Made by a program: the position numbers and the translations under genes. From Calliopum simillimum (lineage: Eukaryota > Arthropoda > Insecta > Diptera > Lauxaniidae), in contig OX638369.1 in assembly GCA_951812925.1 (NCBI GenBank), positions 29,190,392-29,254,391 on the forward strand: a stretch of 64,000 nt of DNA, written 5' to 3'. This document shows, piece by piece, positions 1 to 13,512 of this stretch. Position 1 is the first letter of the stretch, and each line of letters starts with the position of its first letter. The notes under the pieces were generated by a model, which saw only the letters and a list, made by a program, of their open reading frames with translations, had not been told where the DNA came from and ran no database searches.

Positions 1-595
1 ATTTGTATAGATTTTTGATCGCTGAATCCGAATATGACCTCCAATTTGGCCCATCACGTCTGAGATCCGAGCTATCCTTGATTTAAAAGGAAAACGCTAT
101 TTTGAAACATATGGTGTACATCCTAAAAAGTAGTCTAGTTCATTTTTGACATCGGCATTGAATAGCCCTGAGCTTCCACTTAAAAGCGTACTTTTAACTT
201 TCCCAATCGGATCATTAGTTTCCGAGAGATCATCCATTGAAGTGTATTTATGTATGTATTTTCCTTTAACTCCTAGCAGGAGCATAGGGCCATTGAAGTA
301 AAGGTATACAAATTGAATATAGTCCTTTACACGGATAAGCGATACCTTAACTTCAATCGATGATACCTCGGAAACTAATGATACAACTGAAAAGGTTAGA
401 AGTACGCTTTAAAGAGGAAGCTCAGAGCTATTCAACGCCGCTGCCAAAAGTGAACTAGACTTCTTTCAGGATGTACGCCATATGTCTGAAAATTGAGTTT
501 CTTGTACTTTAAAACAAAGATAACTCGAATCTCAAACGTGATGGAGCAAATCGAAAGTCATATTCGGATTCAGCGATCAAAAATCTTTAAAAATC
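1..595. repeat. Foldback (long inverted repeat) element 1
   Basis: The first ~243 bases pair with bases ~350-595 in reverse complement. The clearest blocks are 10-38 with 557-585 (essentially identical), ~105-205 with ~400-490, and the stretch around 205-243 with 350-370. The centre (244-349) holds a LINE tail and unrelated sequence. Because the left arm begins at the window edge, the element may extend further. A short open frame on the minus strand (97-285) lies in the left arm and is not a gene. No transposase is seen, so this is a non-autonomous foldback; its class is unknown. Confidence 0.8.
244..291 (-). mobile_element. RTE-type LINE 3' end, ~48 bp, in foldback 1
   Basis: This short segment matches the 3' end of the LINE at 58478-59620: TATG-type repeat, then the CCTTTAACTCCTAG block, then GGAGCATAGGGCC. 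It lies between two copies of ATTGAAGT (236-243 and 292-299), which read as a target-site duplication. The element is inserted on the minus strand and is truncated to its last ~48 bp. It sits in the loop of the foldback, so it went in after the foldback formed, or the loop is a preferred target. Confidence 0.7.
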
Positions 596-663
596 ACCAA
601 CTCTCATTTCATACTTTTTTAACTTTTTCAAAAACGCAGGACTGTGCAATTAGAGCTTTTCAA

Positions 664-1185
664 TAATGTATTTATTTTATATAGAATTGAAAAGGATTTC
701 GCAAAGTTCTGAACCTTTAAAATTGAAATTCTAAAATTATTTTCTTTTTTGTTTGGTGGCCATTTAAGTAGGAAATGGGTTATATTAACATAACTTTTTA
801 TAATTTCTTTTTAAATTCCCGTTTTATTTTCCTTAAATCGGTAGCACATTTATTGTACCAATTTTTTTAATTGAGGTCAGAAAATAATACTTTTCAAGAA
901 CAATCCATTTGAAGGCTTCACTAGAACGCATGCAAATAACACGTGTTTTACATAGAAAAGTAAGTTTTTCCGACCTCAAATTGGAAAATTGGTGTAGCAA
1001 ATGCACTACCAAATTAAAGCAAATTTACCGAGAACTCCAAAAAAAAGGTATAAAATGGGATATTAACAGGAACTTTTCCTACTCAAATGGCCAAAGTCAA
1101 AAATTAAAATAAAATTTTAAATATCAACTTTAAGGGTCCAGAACTTTGCAAAATCCTTCTAAACTCTATAAAACAAATACACTCT
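664..1185. repeat. Foldback element 2
   Basis: The left arm ~664-895 is the reverse complement of ~950-1185. Shared blocks include GGATTTCGCAAAGTTCTG (near 690) against its complement near 1140-1160, the segment around GGCCATTTAAGTAGGAAA (757-775) against 1075-1095, and the segment around ATTGAGGTCAG (870-882) against 970-985. The small open frame 909-1112 lies within the right arm and has no protein features. No coding capacity is visible. Confidence 0.75.
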
Positions 1186-4023
1186 TAGAAACCCATATAA
1201 TTTGCTAAAATTTTCTTGGAAAACAGTTTTCTCTAAAACGCTAGGGTGACCCAAGAAAACTTTTTTGTAAAACAGCTCAGAATTAAATAACTCCTGATTT
1301 TAGACCACCAATCAGATGCATGTTTTTGTTAATCTAGACCTTCTTTATCACCTCCCAGCAGCTTTGTAACCTTATGCAATATACCCTGTATATGCTATAC
1401 ATTTGCTTATGAGTATGTATTGTATTTGCTGACAGCGCAAGTATGCGTGCAATTTGCGTACCATTAAACTTTTGTAAACTTGCGCATAATTTCAAGATTA
1501 AGTAGAAACTTTTTCTCTTTAAAATTATATAAAATTTAATAGTGAGTGCATTGAAAAAGTTTCTAAGAAGTTTATTTATGCGTTTGTATGTATGTATGTG
1601 TGGTTTTTAATACACAAATATAAGTTTGTATGCGGTAATGTTTCACGCATGTCTGCTGTGTGTTTTTAACGAATTACTAAATAAAACATTTTCAAAACCC
1701 ACACAATACTGCATGTGATATGCATGCTAATTAATGGTCACTCATACGACACGTTGAGCTTTTGGATGTTGACGCTATTTAAGGTAATTTTAATAATATT
1801 TTTGAAGAATTTTTATGCGATTCGCTAGAAATAAGATTTATTTGTATACACTTGCTTTTTGAGTAGAAAAAACATTCTTTTAATTGATTGCAAGATTTTT
1901 GAAGCAAAAGTTTCAATAAAATTTTTTACTTTACTATTTTTTTTATTTTCAAGCCAACTTCCTTATGCTTTCTTTATTAGTAAGAGATAGAACGTACATG
2001 TGCTTGTAGTTGTCATAGCAAAATCTACTTCAGCTTAGCAAACAGCAAATAAGCAAAGCAACTGCGCAGCTTTATTCCTCAGCAAGTTGCGTTGCTGCGT
2101 GTACCTTAAAGTTGACACAAAAAAAAAAACTTTTATGAATGACAGCAACATTGTCTCTTTTACATTGTTTGTTTGTTAAACGTGCTGTTTGTTTGTCATT
2201 CTTTAAATATTTTTCTTTATTTCCATCTTTTTATATTTTCTACACCTGTAGGCATGTAGGTTTGCTTAACTGTAAGTGATGAAGTAAAGTAATTATTTTT
2301 CTTTTTTTGACATTTCTTTTTATTTTTTCAATTTTACTGCACAAACTTTGACGCATTTCAAATGTTATGTTTTTCTTGCTGATTTGTTGCTATTTTAATG
2401 TTTTGCTCTCTGACTGTCTGTTTGTCTGCTCTTTGCGTTAGCAACACTGACTTTTTTTTTTTTTTGTTTGACTACTGTGAGTTTTGCATGCCTTTTGCAG
2501 CGTTGTTGGCATTGTTGGCATTTCGCCTTGACAATGTTGCATAGCTGCAAGTTTTTATTTAATTTTTTCTTTTTCATTTATAAACAGTGTAGTTAAACTC
2601 AAGTTTTTTGCAACAGGAAGTCGTAAAAGCATAGCAACTTTTGTGCCAACTTTTTTTTTTCAATAATCTTTGTTGACATTTTTGCTTGTTACTTTTAAAG
2701 CAATTTTTTTAAACTTTTTTAATTTTTTTTATTTTTTGATTCAAGTTTCTCCTTAGTAAAAACAAAAATAACCCCACCTTTTGTGTCAAGAGAAACTTTC
2801 TTTCTCCTTCTGTTAGATTAGTAAATTATGTTTCATGAACAAACGCGCTTATCTTTTTAGATACTGGGTAGCATGACGTATGAGTAACAGTTTGATTTAA
2901 TTAGATATCTTTAATCAGACATTTCATTTCGTTGATTTTTATCACTTGCAGAATTAAAATAATTGTATTTAAATCATCTGAAATACTTCACACGCTCAGT
3001 CATGATTGATGTTGTTCAAAGACTGTGCAAAAATTTTCAAATACTCAAATAAGAATAATGATTTTAAAATTCCAAAAAACTTTAAAACAAAATATTTCAT
3101 ATTATTCCTGATTCTATTGAAAATTCACTAGATTCATTCAGTGTTCAAAGCAAACCATATCACAATCAGTACAAGAAATCAAATCGTATACACATTCTTA
3201 GTTCCCTTGATTCAATTGGTAAAGGGAAACATCAACTTTTCTCCCATTAATGAAAAGCAAGGATTTTGAAAAAGAGATAAAATAAGTTCTTTGGAACAAA
3301 TGTTTAAAAATAAAAAATTGTAAGTGGCATATTTTCACGAAAAAAAAAGCACACAAAAATCTGCAGAATTTCCCAAATAAAACTGATAGCAGTGAAAAAC
3401 CATTTGCATAATATGCTGCTCTACAAAAACCAATTTGTTACTTTCTATTTAACAATTTTAAACTTTTTCTTCTTTGCTTTTGTATGCTACTAAAAACTGT
3501 CACTAATGTATTGTTCACAAAAAAAAGGATACGACATCACGTTATCGCTAGAAGTAAGTATTTGCATGTGTTTATTCGTCATGTCGCCCGTATATGTGTT
3601 AAACACATTGTTTGCAAATCTAAAAGTAACACCCACACTACACTGACGACTGATTATAATAGCAAAGTTCAAATTTGTTAGCAATGAATAAACAACAAAG
3701 AGCTCAAGGACAAACATAGAAAAGAAAACACAAAAAAAAGAAATGAGGACAAAATCAAGAAACCAAATCGAAATCGAAAAAGTATTGTAATAAATGTAAC
3801 ACACGAAAAAAGGATTGGTTAACCTTTGGAGTAGAAAGTGATAAAAAATAAACCAAGTGAAAAGAGAGAAAAAAAAGCGTGGCTATAACAAAAATTAAGT
3901 AAGAACTCTATGTGAGCTGTCTGTCGTTGACAACAGCTGGGAAAATAAGGACGAAAGTGTTGAAGGGAGTATACGAGTTGTAAGTCAGTGCATTTAACGA
4001 CAATATATGACTCAGATTTGATA
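1186..4023. other. No gene seen; AT-rich intergenic or intronic DNA
   Basis: This stretch holds poly-T runs, TATG microsatellite patches and short CAG/CAA-type runs but no supported gene. A minus-strand copy of a recurrent motif (core CGTATGAGT) is at ~1727-1760 and a plus-strand copy is at ~2871-2905. The open frame 3490-3804 (-) is hydrophobic only because the strand is T-rich. It has no homologue I recognise. Confidence 0.6.
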
Positions 4024-5048
4024 ACTTAGACTTGACTTAGGCTTGACTTAGACTTGACTTAGACTTGACTTAGACTTGACTCAGACTTGACTTAGACTTG
4101 ACTTAGACTTGACTTAGACTTGACTTAGACTTGACTTAGACTTGACTTAGACTTGACTTAGACTTGACTTAGACTTGACTTAGACTTGACTTAGACTTGA
4201 CTTAGACTTGACATAGACTTGACTTAGACTTGACTTAGGCTTGACTTAGACTTGACTTAGACTTGACTTAGACTTGACTCAGACTTGACTTAGACTTGAC
4301 TTAGACTTGACTTAGACTTGACTTAGACTTGACTTAGACTTGACTTAGACTTGACTTAGACTTGACTTAGACTTGACTTAGACTTGACTTAGACTTGACT
4401 TAGACTTGACTTAGACTTGACTTAGACTTGACTTAGACTTGACTTAGACTTGATTTAGACTTGACTTAGACTTGACTTAGACTTGACTTAGACTTGACTT
4501 AGACTTGACTTAGACTTGACTTAGACTTGACTTAGACTTGACTTAAACTTGACTTAGACTTGACTTAGACTTGACTTAGACTTGACTTAGACTTGACTTA
4601 GACTTGACTTAGACTTGACTTAGACTTGACTTAGACTTGACTTAGACTTGACTTAGACTTGACTTAGACTTGACTTAGACTTGACTTAGACTTGACTTAG
4701 ACTTGACTTAGACTTGACTTAGACTTGACTTAGACTTGACTTAGACTTGACTTAGACTTGACTTAGACTTGACTTAGACTTGACTTAGACTTGACTTAGA
4801 CTTGACTTAGACTTGACTTAGACTTGACTTAGACTTGACTTAGACTTGACTTAGACTTGACTTAGACTTGACTTAGACTTGACTTAGACTTGACTTAGAC
4901 TTGACTTAGACTTGACTTAGACTTGACTTAGACTTGACTTAGACTTGACTTAGACTTGACTTAGACTTGACTTAGACTTGACTTAGACTTGACTTAGACT
5001 TGACTTAGACTTGAATTAGACTAGACTAAGACTTGACTTAAACTTGAA
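4024..5048. repeat. 11-bp satellite (ACTTGACTTAG)n, ~93 copies
   Basis: About 1,025 bp of an 11-bp unit, ACTTGACTTAG, repeated nearly perfectly. Only scattered single-base variants are seen (TGACTCAG, TGACATAG, TTAGGCTT, TGATTTAG, TTAAACTT), and decay is concentrated at the 3' border (from ~5011). The period is not a multiple of three and the frames are interrupted by TAG, so it is non-coding. Such homogeneity implies recent expansion by slippage or unequal exchange, and the copy number is likely polymorphic. Confidence 0.95.
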
Positions 5049-6005
5049 ATATAAATGGCTGTTCCTACTTTTAGTGACTTTTGAATTTTTGGTAATTTCT
5101 TATGCAGAGATCCAATTCTTGTCTCAAGAAATTTTTTATAAAAGGCTTTAAGCACATTTACCACATATCATTCCATTACATTCTAGAAGGTATTATATCT
5201 AATTGTCATTCTTGGACTACGCTCTCCCAAGTAAACTAATATCTACCATTTAATAAGAAAAAACCTATACTATCTACACTAACAAATGCAATGAAGCATA
5301 AATGACTCCAAAAGATGCAATTCAGCAATATTGCCAGTCATATTAAAAGAAAACACAAAAAAATAAAAATCTTTCAGTCGAGATCAAAAATAATAACATG
5401 CAGGACATGTTCATGTCGAATTAAGTGCAAATGCTGCATAAAACAAGGCAAAAAGAAAAATCAAAAAACAAGAACTATGCCAGGACTTTAAAGCATGTTC
5501 AGCAGCAACAGTAACAACAACTATGACAAAAAACAAAAGAAATTCATTTAAACATGTTGCTACTAATAATGCTACAACTGCAACAAAAATGCTTCAAGCA
5601 AACATTTCAACTAACATGCGGCTCTTACGCTTGTTTGTGCCATCTTTCATAATAAATATTCGTATATGTTATGTGTATGTAAGAGATGGTAGCAGGATAT
5701 GCGCATTACTATATTCTGCTTTTGAAAAATGAGTAAATGCATATAATCGAAGCTAAAAGTAACCCAAAAAGAATGAAACAAAAGATGTATATGAATGAAA
5801 AACTTTCTTTCGAAAGGATAGCGAATGTCATCACACATCATTTGTCACAAACAATGTCGTTTCTTTTTTGTTCCTTTTTATATGAGATTTAAAGTAAGTA
5901 CATAAAGGGGAAATTGAATTTCCTAGTTGAAGTTGTGTGTTCTAAAATTGTACTCCACTTACGTTTGAAAATATTTTTTCTTGCTAATGATCCGCAAAGT
6001 TGATG
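5049..6005. other. No gene seen between two tandem arrays
   Basis: AT-rich DNA with A-rich runs and CAACAA/CAGCAA patches. Two small overlapping open frames (5523-5732 + and 5647-5841 -) lack recognisable domains and codon bias. I see no TIRs or splice-bounded exon here. Confidence 0.5.
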
Positions 6006-7560
6006 TCAAAAAAAAAAATTTTAAAAATTGTAAAAACGTTGCCGAAGTCGAAAAATGTTCCGAAATTGTAAAAATGCTCCAGATTCTAAAAATGCTGCTG
6101 AGGTTGAAAAATATTCAAAAACTATGAAAATGTTGCAGAATTCGAAAATGTTCAAAATTTTAACAATGTTGCAAGACTCGGAACATGATCCGAAATGATC
6201 AAAACTTGAAAAATTTATAAATGTCGAAAAATGCTCAAAATAATCAAAAATTTTAAAAGTGTTGCAAAAGTCAAAAAATGTTCAAAAATGTTCATAAATT
6301 TTAAAAATGTTGCCGAAGTCGACAAATGGCAAAAAAATTTCAAAAATTTGAAAACTGTCAAAGTTGCAAAAATGTTAAAAAATAATCAAAAATTTTTAAA
6401 ATGTTGCAAAAGTCGAAAAATGTTGAAAAATTATAAAAATGTTGCTGAAGTTTAAAAATGGTAAAAAATTTTCAAAAACTTGAACAATTTGTCAAAAGTC
6501 GAAAAATTTTAAAAAATATCAAAAATGTTGCAAAAGTCGATAAATGCTCAAAAATTTAAAAAATGTTGCTGGAGCCGAAAAATGGTAAAAAAACTTGAAA
6601 AAGTCGAAAAATGTTAAAAAATAATCAAAAATTTTAAAAATGCTGCAAAAGTCGAAAAATGTTCAAAATGTTAAGAAATTTCAAAAATGTCGAAAAATGT
6701 TCAAAAATTATCAAAAACTTGAACAATTTGTCGAAAGTCGAAAATTTCAAAAAATAATCAAAGATTTTAAAAATGTTGCATAAGTCGAAAAATGTTCAAA
6801 AATGTTCAAAAATTTTACAAATGTTGCTGAAGTCGAAAAATATCAAAAATTTGAAAGCTGTCAAAACTGGAAAAATGTTAAAAAATAATCAAAAATTTTT
6901 AAAATGTTGCAAAAGTCGAAAAATGTTCAAAAATTATAAAAATGTTGCTGAAGTTTGAAAATGGTACAAAATTATCAAAAACTTGAACAATTTGTTAAAA
7001 GTCGAAAAATTTTAAAAAATAATCAAAGATTTTAAAAATGTTGCAAAAGTCGAAAAATGTTCAAAAATTATAAAAATGTTGCTGAAGTTTAAAAATGGTA
7101 CAAAATTATCAAAAACTTGAACAATTTGTCAAAAGTCGAAAAATTTTAAAAAATAATCATAAATTTTTAAAATGTTGCAAAAGTCGAAAAATACTCAAAA
7201 ATTTCAAAAATAATGCTGGAGCCGAAAAATGGTAAAAAATTATAAAAAACTTGAAAAATTTCTAAAAAGTCGAAAAATGTTAAAAAATAATCAAAAATCT
7301 TAAAAATGCTGCAAAAGTCGAAAAATGTTCAAAATGTTAAGAAATTTCAAAATTGTTTCTGAAGTCGAAAAATGTTAAAAAATAATCAAATGTTTTAAAA
7401 ATGTTGCAAAATTCGAGAAATGTTAAAAAAATTGCATAAGTGTTGCAAAAGTCAAAAATTGTTGATATATGTTAAAAAATTTTAAAAAAATTTTAAGATG
7501 TTGAATTCAGGTGATTAATATAAATCGAAAAATGTTCATAATTTAAAAAAATAAAAAATT
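6006..7560. repeat. Decayed minisatellite, family A (TGTTGCAAAAGTCGAAAAAT-like)
   Basis: About 1.55 kb of imperfect repeats built from blocks such as GTTGCAAAAGTCGAAAAATG, TTCAAAAATTTTAAAAATG and GTTGCTGAAGTCG, with a basic spacing near 38-40 bp. A higher-order unit is visible as well: the GCTGAAGTTTAAAAATGGTA block recurs at ~6446, ~6948 and ~7081, the last two ~134 bp apart. Lys/Asn-rich open frames (6231-6455 and 6773-6958) are by-products. A short relative of the same family is at 24381-24640. Confidence 0.85.
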
Positions 7561-9545
7561 AAAAAAATACAAAAAGTTGTTTTTAATATATCACTTTATT
7601 ATTTCTTCACGCCAATACATAGATCGGTATAAAAAAGTCTGAACTAATTGGCAGGGAACTATAAATGTGCTTGAACTCAACATGTGTTTTAATGTAATGT
7701 ATTTCTATTTTTTGTCTCAACATCGATCTCAAAATCTCTGTCTCGAAATAAATAATTAACTTCTTTTATGCAATATTTTATGAAACAGCAATTTCAGCTT
7801 GAACATCTATTTATTTTTGCATTAGCAGAGAAATTTTGTCATTTCTCTACCAGCGACAGCAAAACGAGATAAAAAACGTTGCATAACATATTTGAGTCAC
7901 GTGTTGATCTACACGATGACTGATTGCTTTATTTCCTTGCTTTTGACTAGGAGAGAACATCCAGTAATATACAAGCACAAGTCGCAGCAGTCATAAGTGA
8001 GGAGAGGCAAGGCGCACCACTACCCCTATGACATTCACTCAAAGTGAAGCACAGAACATTTTGCCGCAGGACCTTTGTGGCCCGTAACAAGCGTGTGCGA
8101 TTTTTCATTTTTATTATATTTGTCGCCTTATCGAGCATAAATTCGTGATAATGGCATTTTTTTTTTTTTTTTTGTTTTTTGTAACTTCAATTTATTCGTT
8201 TTTTCTGTATATTTTTTTTTTTTTTTTAATTTATATGCCACCAAGGCACTGTTACACACGCGTATTTATAGTTAATGTGCTCTGGTGTGTGTTTGTTGCT
8301 TAGCAAGCTGTGTGTGTGAGTTGAGATTGATGAAATATTTTATGAAGTTATAAAATAATGTCACTTATTATATGGCATATATGTATATGCACTAACGAGT
8401 ATTTATATGGGGGTTTGATAACACGAGACGAGACACAACAATACTCGTTGACTCTTGAAGTGGCAGCAGTTACGGAAACCAACCAGCAGCATGTCAAATT
8501 TAATGTGCTCTTTTTTTTACTTTTTCTGCGCATAAAATTTATGATAAAACAATATGTTAAAAGTTAATGGTTTTGAAAGAATAAATATCATCTTTGTATA
8601 TGGGAATTACAGAGAGTTGGGTGGCTTAGAGCTTTTAAAATTCAAATAAATAAACATTTGTGTTTATTAAAATTTAGAATTTTTCTTCTTTTTTTCACCA
8701 AAAATATGAACTTTTATGTGAAATATAAAATATTTTATATTTTATTATAATGTCTTCTGTGGGAATATCTTAATGTTTGGGGAAGCATTATTGCCTTTAA
8801 ATTGAACTGCTTCAATATTTCAGTATTTGCTATTAAATTGTCAACGTTAATGTTCGCGTGCTATTGAAATTTATAGGAAACGTTGATATAATATTTTTGA
8901 AATTATAGTATAATCTTAAATAATCTCTAAGAGGTTTTCATGTCAATGCACATTTAGCTTGTAATAAATATTACTCTGCTTTCAATATCATTTTTCATAC
9001 TACATTTCATTTCTTCGTAAATGTTGAATTACGTTATCCTGCCACATTATCTTTTATTTTTCCCCTGTTTTCTAGATTTCATTTTAATGAATTGAATACC
9101 AAGAATCTGTTACTGTAAGTGGAAATCTGCAGTGCATTGCTTTATTTTTGTCAACTTTACTTTACAATTTGAGCTCTACTCTTCATATCACTTTATTTTT
9201 ACATCAATTATTTGGTATTTATTATATACTTTATTTTATTACTCTATTTTTTTCTCATCCTCTTGACCTTGACTTGTTGCTCTATTCATTAAACATATTT
9301 GTCTTGGTAAAAACGCAATGACTTGGGCGACATTACATTACACATGTAAGCTAACACCTCTCATATACTTATATTGGTGACACACGAGCGCACATTAACA
9401 TTGACATTTTGAATGACATAAAATCATTTGTATACGAGAAATTTGAGTATTTGAGGGGGATAATATATGAGATTTTTGCAAAAAAAAAAAAATAAGCAGT
9501 AAATTGTTAAGGAATTTAGTCCTTAAGTGATCGCTATACTCTTTA
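7561..9545. other. No supported gene; one GC-richer island at ~7890-8110
   Basis: Mostly AT-rich with poly-T runs. The ~220 bp at 7890-8110 is less AT-rich than its surroundings and carries a 63-codon minus-strand frame (7947-8138) that I do not recognise. It could be a fragment of an unknown transposon or a conserved non-coding block. Nothing else stands out. Confidence 0.4.
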
Positions 9546-9900
9546 AAGAATGTCCCATAACTCACGCAAGTTTTAAGTTTACTACAATTTTTGTAGCTAG
9601 GTATGGTCAACCAAAAAAAAAAGAAAACATTTTGATAGTCGACAGTTTAAGATTAGTTATTATGCATTCAAAAAGTAGATTTAATGCTGAAGCCACATTT
9701 ATCCAAAATAGTAGTCATGAAAAATTTCAACAAAACAGTGGATATGTGCCAGTTTAGCTAAAAACAACAACTGCCTGATCTTTTATGCAAGACCCAAATA
9801 TATTTACTTTGTGTTTCAATAAAATCAAAAACTAATTAAAAAAACAATGTTTCATTTCTCGTAATTCAAATCTTGCGTGAATTATGGGACATTATTATTT
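9546..9900. mobile_element. MITE-like element with ~28-bp terminal inverted repeats
   Basis: The block AATGTCCCATAACTCACGCA (about 9549-9577) is repeated in reverse complement at ~9867-9893 with about two mismatches, enclosing ~290 bp without coding capacity. The plus-strand frame 9527-9757 covers the left end and is not a gene. The target duplication is not clear, so the superfamily is open. Confidence 0.55.
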
Positions 9901-12639
9901 GTTCGACACCTGAATTGCAATGCAAATGCTATATCAACACCTTCCAAACTTTTTGAAATGTGTTGAGTTTATGGAATCAAGGTAAATTTTTAAGCCAAAC
10001 ACTTTTGTTCAATAGTCAGGACTTAAACCTTAATGCACTGCAATCAAACCAACCATATAAATTGCATTACATCAGACAGTGGCTCAAATAGCACTTGCTT
10101 GTGATAATGAGAAGATTCGTAAAAGTTCTTAAAGCTTCGTATCGCAACTATATGGTATTCAGTACCAAACCTAGTGCCATTTGAATTTTGCATCTCCGAT
10201 TTACTTGAAACTTTTTCTTTTATAGGTAATTTGAGTTGAAAATAACCTCGATGATCTTTATGATATTTTTTCTCAGGCCTTCCAAGAAAAATTAATTTTT
10301 TTTTAAAATTCCAAAAATTGCATTTATATCTTTTTTGAAATACTCATAGCTCCTACCATTCCTAACACTGTGCAACACAAAATTTTGAATGAGATCTCGA
10401 TAACTTATTATTGCAGTCCCTGACTTCGGATCTGGCAACTTCCTCAATCAGGAATAGGATCCAATACCATATATCCTTTCATATCTTTGTTTCAATGGAG
10501 GATATCTCGGAAAGTAATGATCCAATTTGAAGAGTATGAAGGTAGTGTCTGATTAAAAATATTATGGCAACCTGGCTAAAAATTCATAGTCGCCAGGGCA
10601 GCCAAAAATATTCACCAACCACCATTATTTATCTCTTCTAAGTATTTCTCGTTTTTCTATCACTTCAGGTAACTTCCATACAAAATTTTGATACCAAATT
10701 ACGAGTTGGCGGGAGAGGAAACAATTCCAACGACCATAATTATTTTTCCATAAGCAATATTTCTGCCGAGCATAGGTATAGTAATTCTCTCTGTTTTGAC
10801 ACTCCTTAAAGGAGCTACCGTAAAAAGTTTTGATCAAAATATGAAAATATTTTAATATGTTTTGAGACGCAGAGGCCAAATGGTGTCTGGGTTGGCATGG
10901 AAAGAACCATATATAAGAAATTCTATGATTTTAATACTTAGTTTCACATAATGAGATGGCGCAAATGCTGTTTTATAGATTACAATAGTGAATACACGAA
11001 CCTTTTGCTGAAGCTGCTTCCAAAAAAAACACTGCAGGCTCTTAGGCTTTGGTTATTCTGCGTTTATGCAAGAATATGTTTATCAGTTCATTAATAATGA
11101 AATAAAATATATAATATTGAGCTTTATTTTTATTTATTGCGTTGTTAAATGACCACACCAATAACCGATACGTCAATAAAAAGTTTCAAACCCAAAAGTA
11201 TGCAATGAATATTTAAAATAAAAATAAATAAAAGTGAATTTCGAAATTAAATTCAATAACAAATTTGTGCTAAACACTTAAACATTTACATTTTTATGAC
11301 TTTATATATATTTGCATACATGCACACAATTGCATACAATTGTGGTGCGTGTATTGAAGTGACAGTTTGTTTATTTGTGAGTGCATAGCAAATGTATAGC
11401 TGTGCACTTGATGTATTGTGTTTTATCGCCAAAAGCAATCAAGAGTGTAAATTTTTCATATTTGTTTTATACAAATTATATTTTATTAGTTGATTTTATT
11501 GACACTTGTAAATAATATTTATATGCGTGTGAAAATGATTGTGCACAGCTGAAATTGAATGTTTACAGTGTTAAATGTTTGCTAATAGTTTTTGCTTGTG
11601 AATATGCGTGTGACACCTGTCTAAATTAAGGGGATTAGCCACATGTTTGGCATATGTGTTAAATAAATCCAATTAAATGTATTGTTTGCTTAAGCTGACA
11701 TTAAGCATGCTGAACATATTTGAAAAACATAAGTGATTAGACATAATTTTTCTAATTATTTTTAAATTAAGCACTTTGCTAAGGAATTATCAAAAATTCA
11801 CTTGTTGCGTAGATTTAAGAAAAAACGTTTTCATTTTTTATCGCAGCTTTTAAAGTTAGGTGTTAATATCCTTTATTTATTTATCAAAAATTTCAAGCAC
11901 ACACAAAAATAAAGCCATTACGTTAATTGCCTTAATTTCTTAAAATAGCAACGCTAACCCACAATATAAATTAAATATAAATAAACCCCAGAGAGCAGCG
12001 GCAACGATACATACATAGAAAGACACCAATAATATTCAAATATGCGTGCTAACAACGTTGCTTGTTGCCGCTAGCTGACGCTATCCTTGCTCGTGTCCAA
12101 TAATTTGCATAAAAAGGTACAACTAAAGCATACGCACCACACACACACACATAGCATAAATACACGTACATGCAGTAACCGCTTACCACACACCAAGGCA
12201 ACCAGCAGCAGCGCGTGTCATGTGTCCATAATCACCGCATGAATAACAATTTTGCACTGATGAGCCAAAAATCATAAAAAATTCAAACAGCTGAAGTGGT
12301 GCCATTGAAAATAACTGGGAAAACAAGCAAGTGAAATTGGGAAGGAGGGAGATAAAAAAGAAAAAAAAAACTTTCTATATAAAAATAGACAACAAATACT
12401 GCAGATACCAGGAAAAAAATGGCGGAAGACTCAATTTCCAGCAGCTGCTAGTTATGGGTACAATGTGTACAGTGCAATTGTAGTGGCGAAATTATTTTTA
12501 GCTTGAAAAGCAAATTGCATGCAAATTAAAACGCAAAAGAAAATTGTATTTTCAACTGTTGCAAAAAATGGCATTCATATGACATGTTAACACTCATACA
12601 AAATTTCAAGGGAGTTAAAGGTTTTCAACACGAAATTGA
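9901..12639. other. No gene seen; fragments of dispersed repeats
   Basis: The segment ~10495-10555 (GGATATCTCGGAAAGTAATG) resembles part of foldback 1 (~365-420), so a piece of that family is probably here. An 84-codon minus-strand frame at 10625-10879 has no domain I recognise. The rest (10930-12640) is AT-rich DNA with TGTG/ACAC patches and a CAGCAGCAG run near 12205, typical of fly non-coding DNA. Confidence 0.45.
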
Positions 12640-13512
12640 TCTACTTTAATTTAAAAAAAAAACTTTAAAAAAATCAAAATAACCTTCTTTGAACTCTCCA
12701 AATCAAAATTAACTTTTTCCAAATTAAAAATAAATGTTTTCCAAATCAAAATAAACATTTTTAAATCAAAAGAAAAACTTTTCCCAAATCAAAATAAACT
12801 TTTTCCAAATCAACATAAACTTTTCCGAAATCAAAATAAACTTTTTCCAAAACAAATTAATTTTTTCCAAATCAAAATAAACTTTCTTCAAATCAAAATA
12901 AACTTTTTTCACATGAAAAATAAACTTTAAATAAATCAAATTTTACTTTTTCAAATCAAAATAAACTTTTTCCAAATCAAAATAGACTTTTCCCAAATCA
13001 AAAATAAACTTGTTCCTTTTCGAAATTAAAACAAAAATTTTTCTGTATCAAAATAAACTTTCCAGTTCAAAATAAAATTTTCCAAATCAAAAACACTTTT
13101 ACAAATCAAAATAAACTTTTTCCAAATCAAACCAAACCTTTTCCAAATCAAAAATCAATTTTTTTCAAATCAAATTAAACTCTTTCCAAATCAAAATAAA
13201 CTCTTTCTTAAATCAAAAAAAAAAACTTTTAACAAATCAAAATTAACTTTTCCAAATCAAATTAAACTTTTCCAAATCAAAATAAACTTTTCCAAAATGA
13301 AATTAATTTTTTCAAATCAAATTAAACTTTTTCCAAATCAAATAATTTTTTACCAAATTGAAAACAAACTTATTCCAGATCTAATCAAACTTTTTCCATA
13401 TCAAAATAAACTTTTTTCGAATCAATATTAATTTTCCGATTCAAAATAAACTCTGCCAAATCAAAATAAAAATTTTCTGAATCAAATTAAACTTTTTCCA
13501 AATCAAATGATA
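12640..13512. repeat. Decayed ~20-bp minisatellite, family B (AAATCAAAATAAACTTTTTCC)
   Basis: About 870 bp of imperfect copies of a 20-21 bp unit with core CCAAATCAAAATAAACTTTT. Unit length drifts through A- and T-run slippage, and roughly 40 copies can be followed. Frames are broken throughout. The level of divergence points to an old array with no recent homogenisation, in contrast to the 11-bp satellite. Confidence 0.9.

Noticed and set aside
3490..3804. Hydrophobic 104-codon minus-strand frame, possibly a membrane protein
   Set aside because: Its Phe/Ile/Val content follows from a T-rich strand; no start context, domain or splice signal supports it.
4024..5048. CRISPR-like array
   Set aside because: The 11-bp units are contiguous without spacers and the genome is eukaryotic; it is a satellite.
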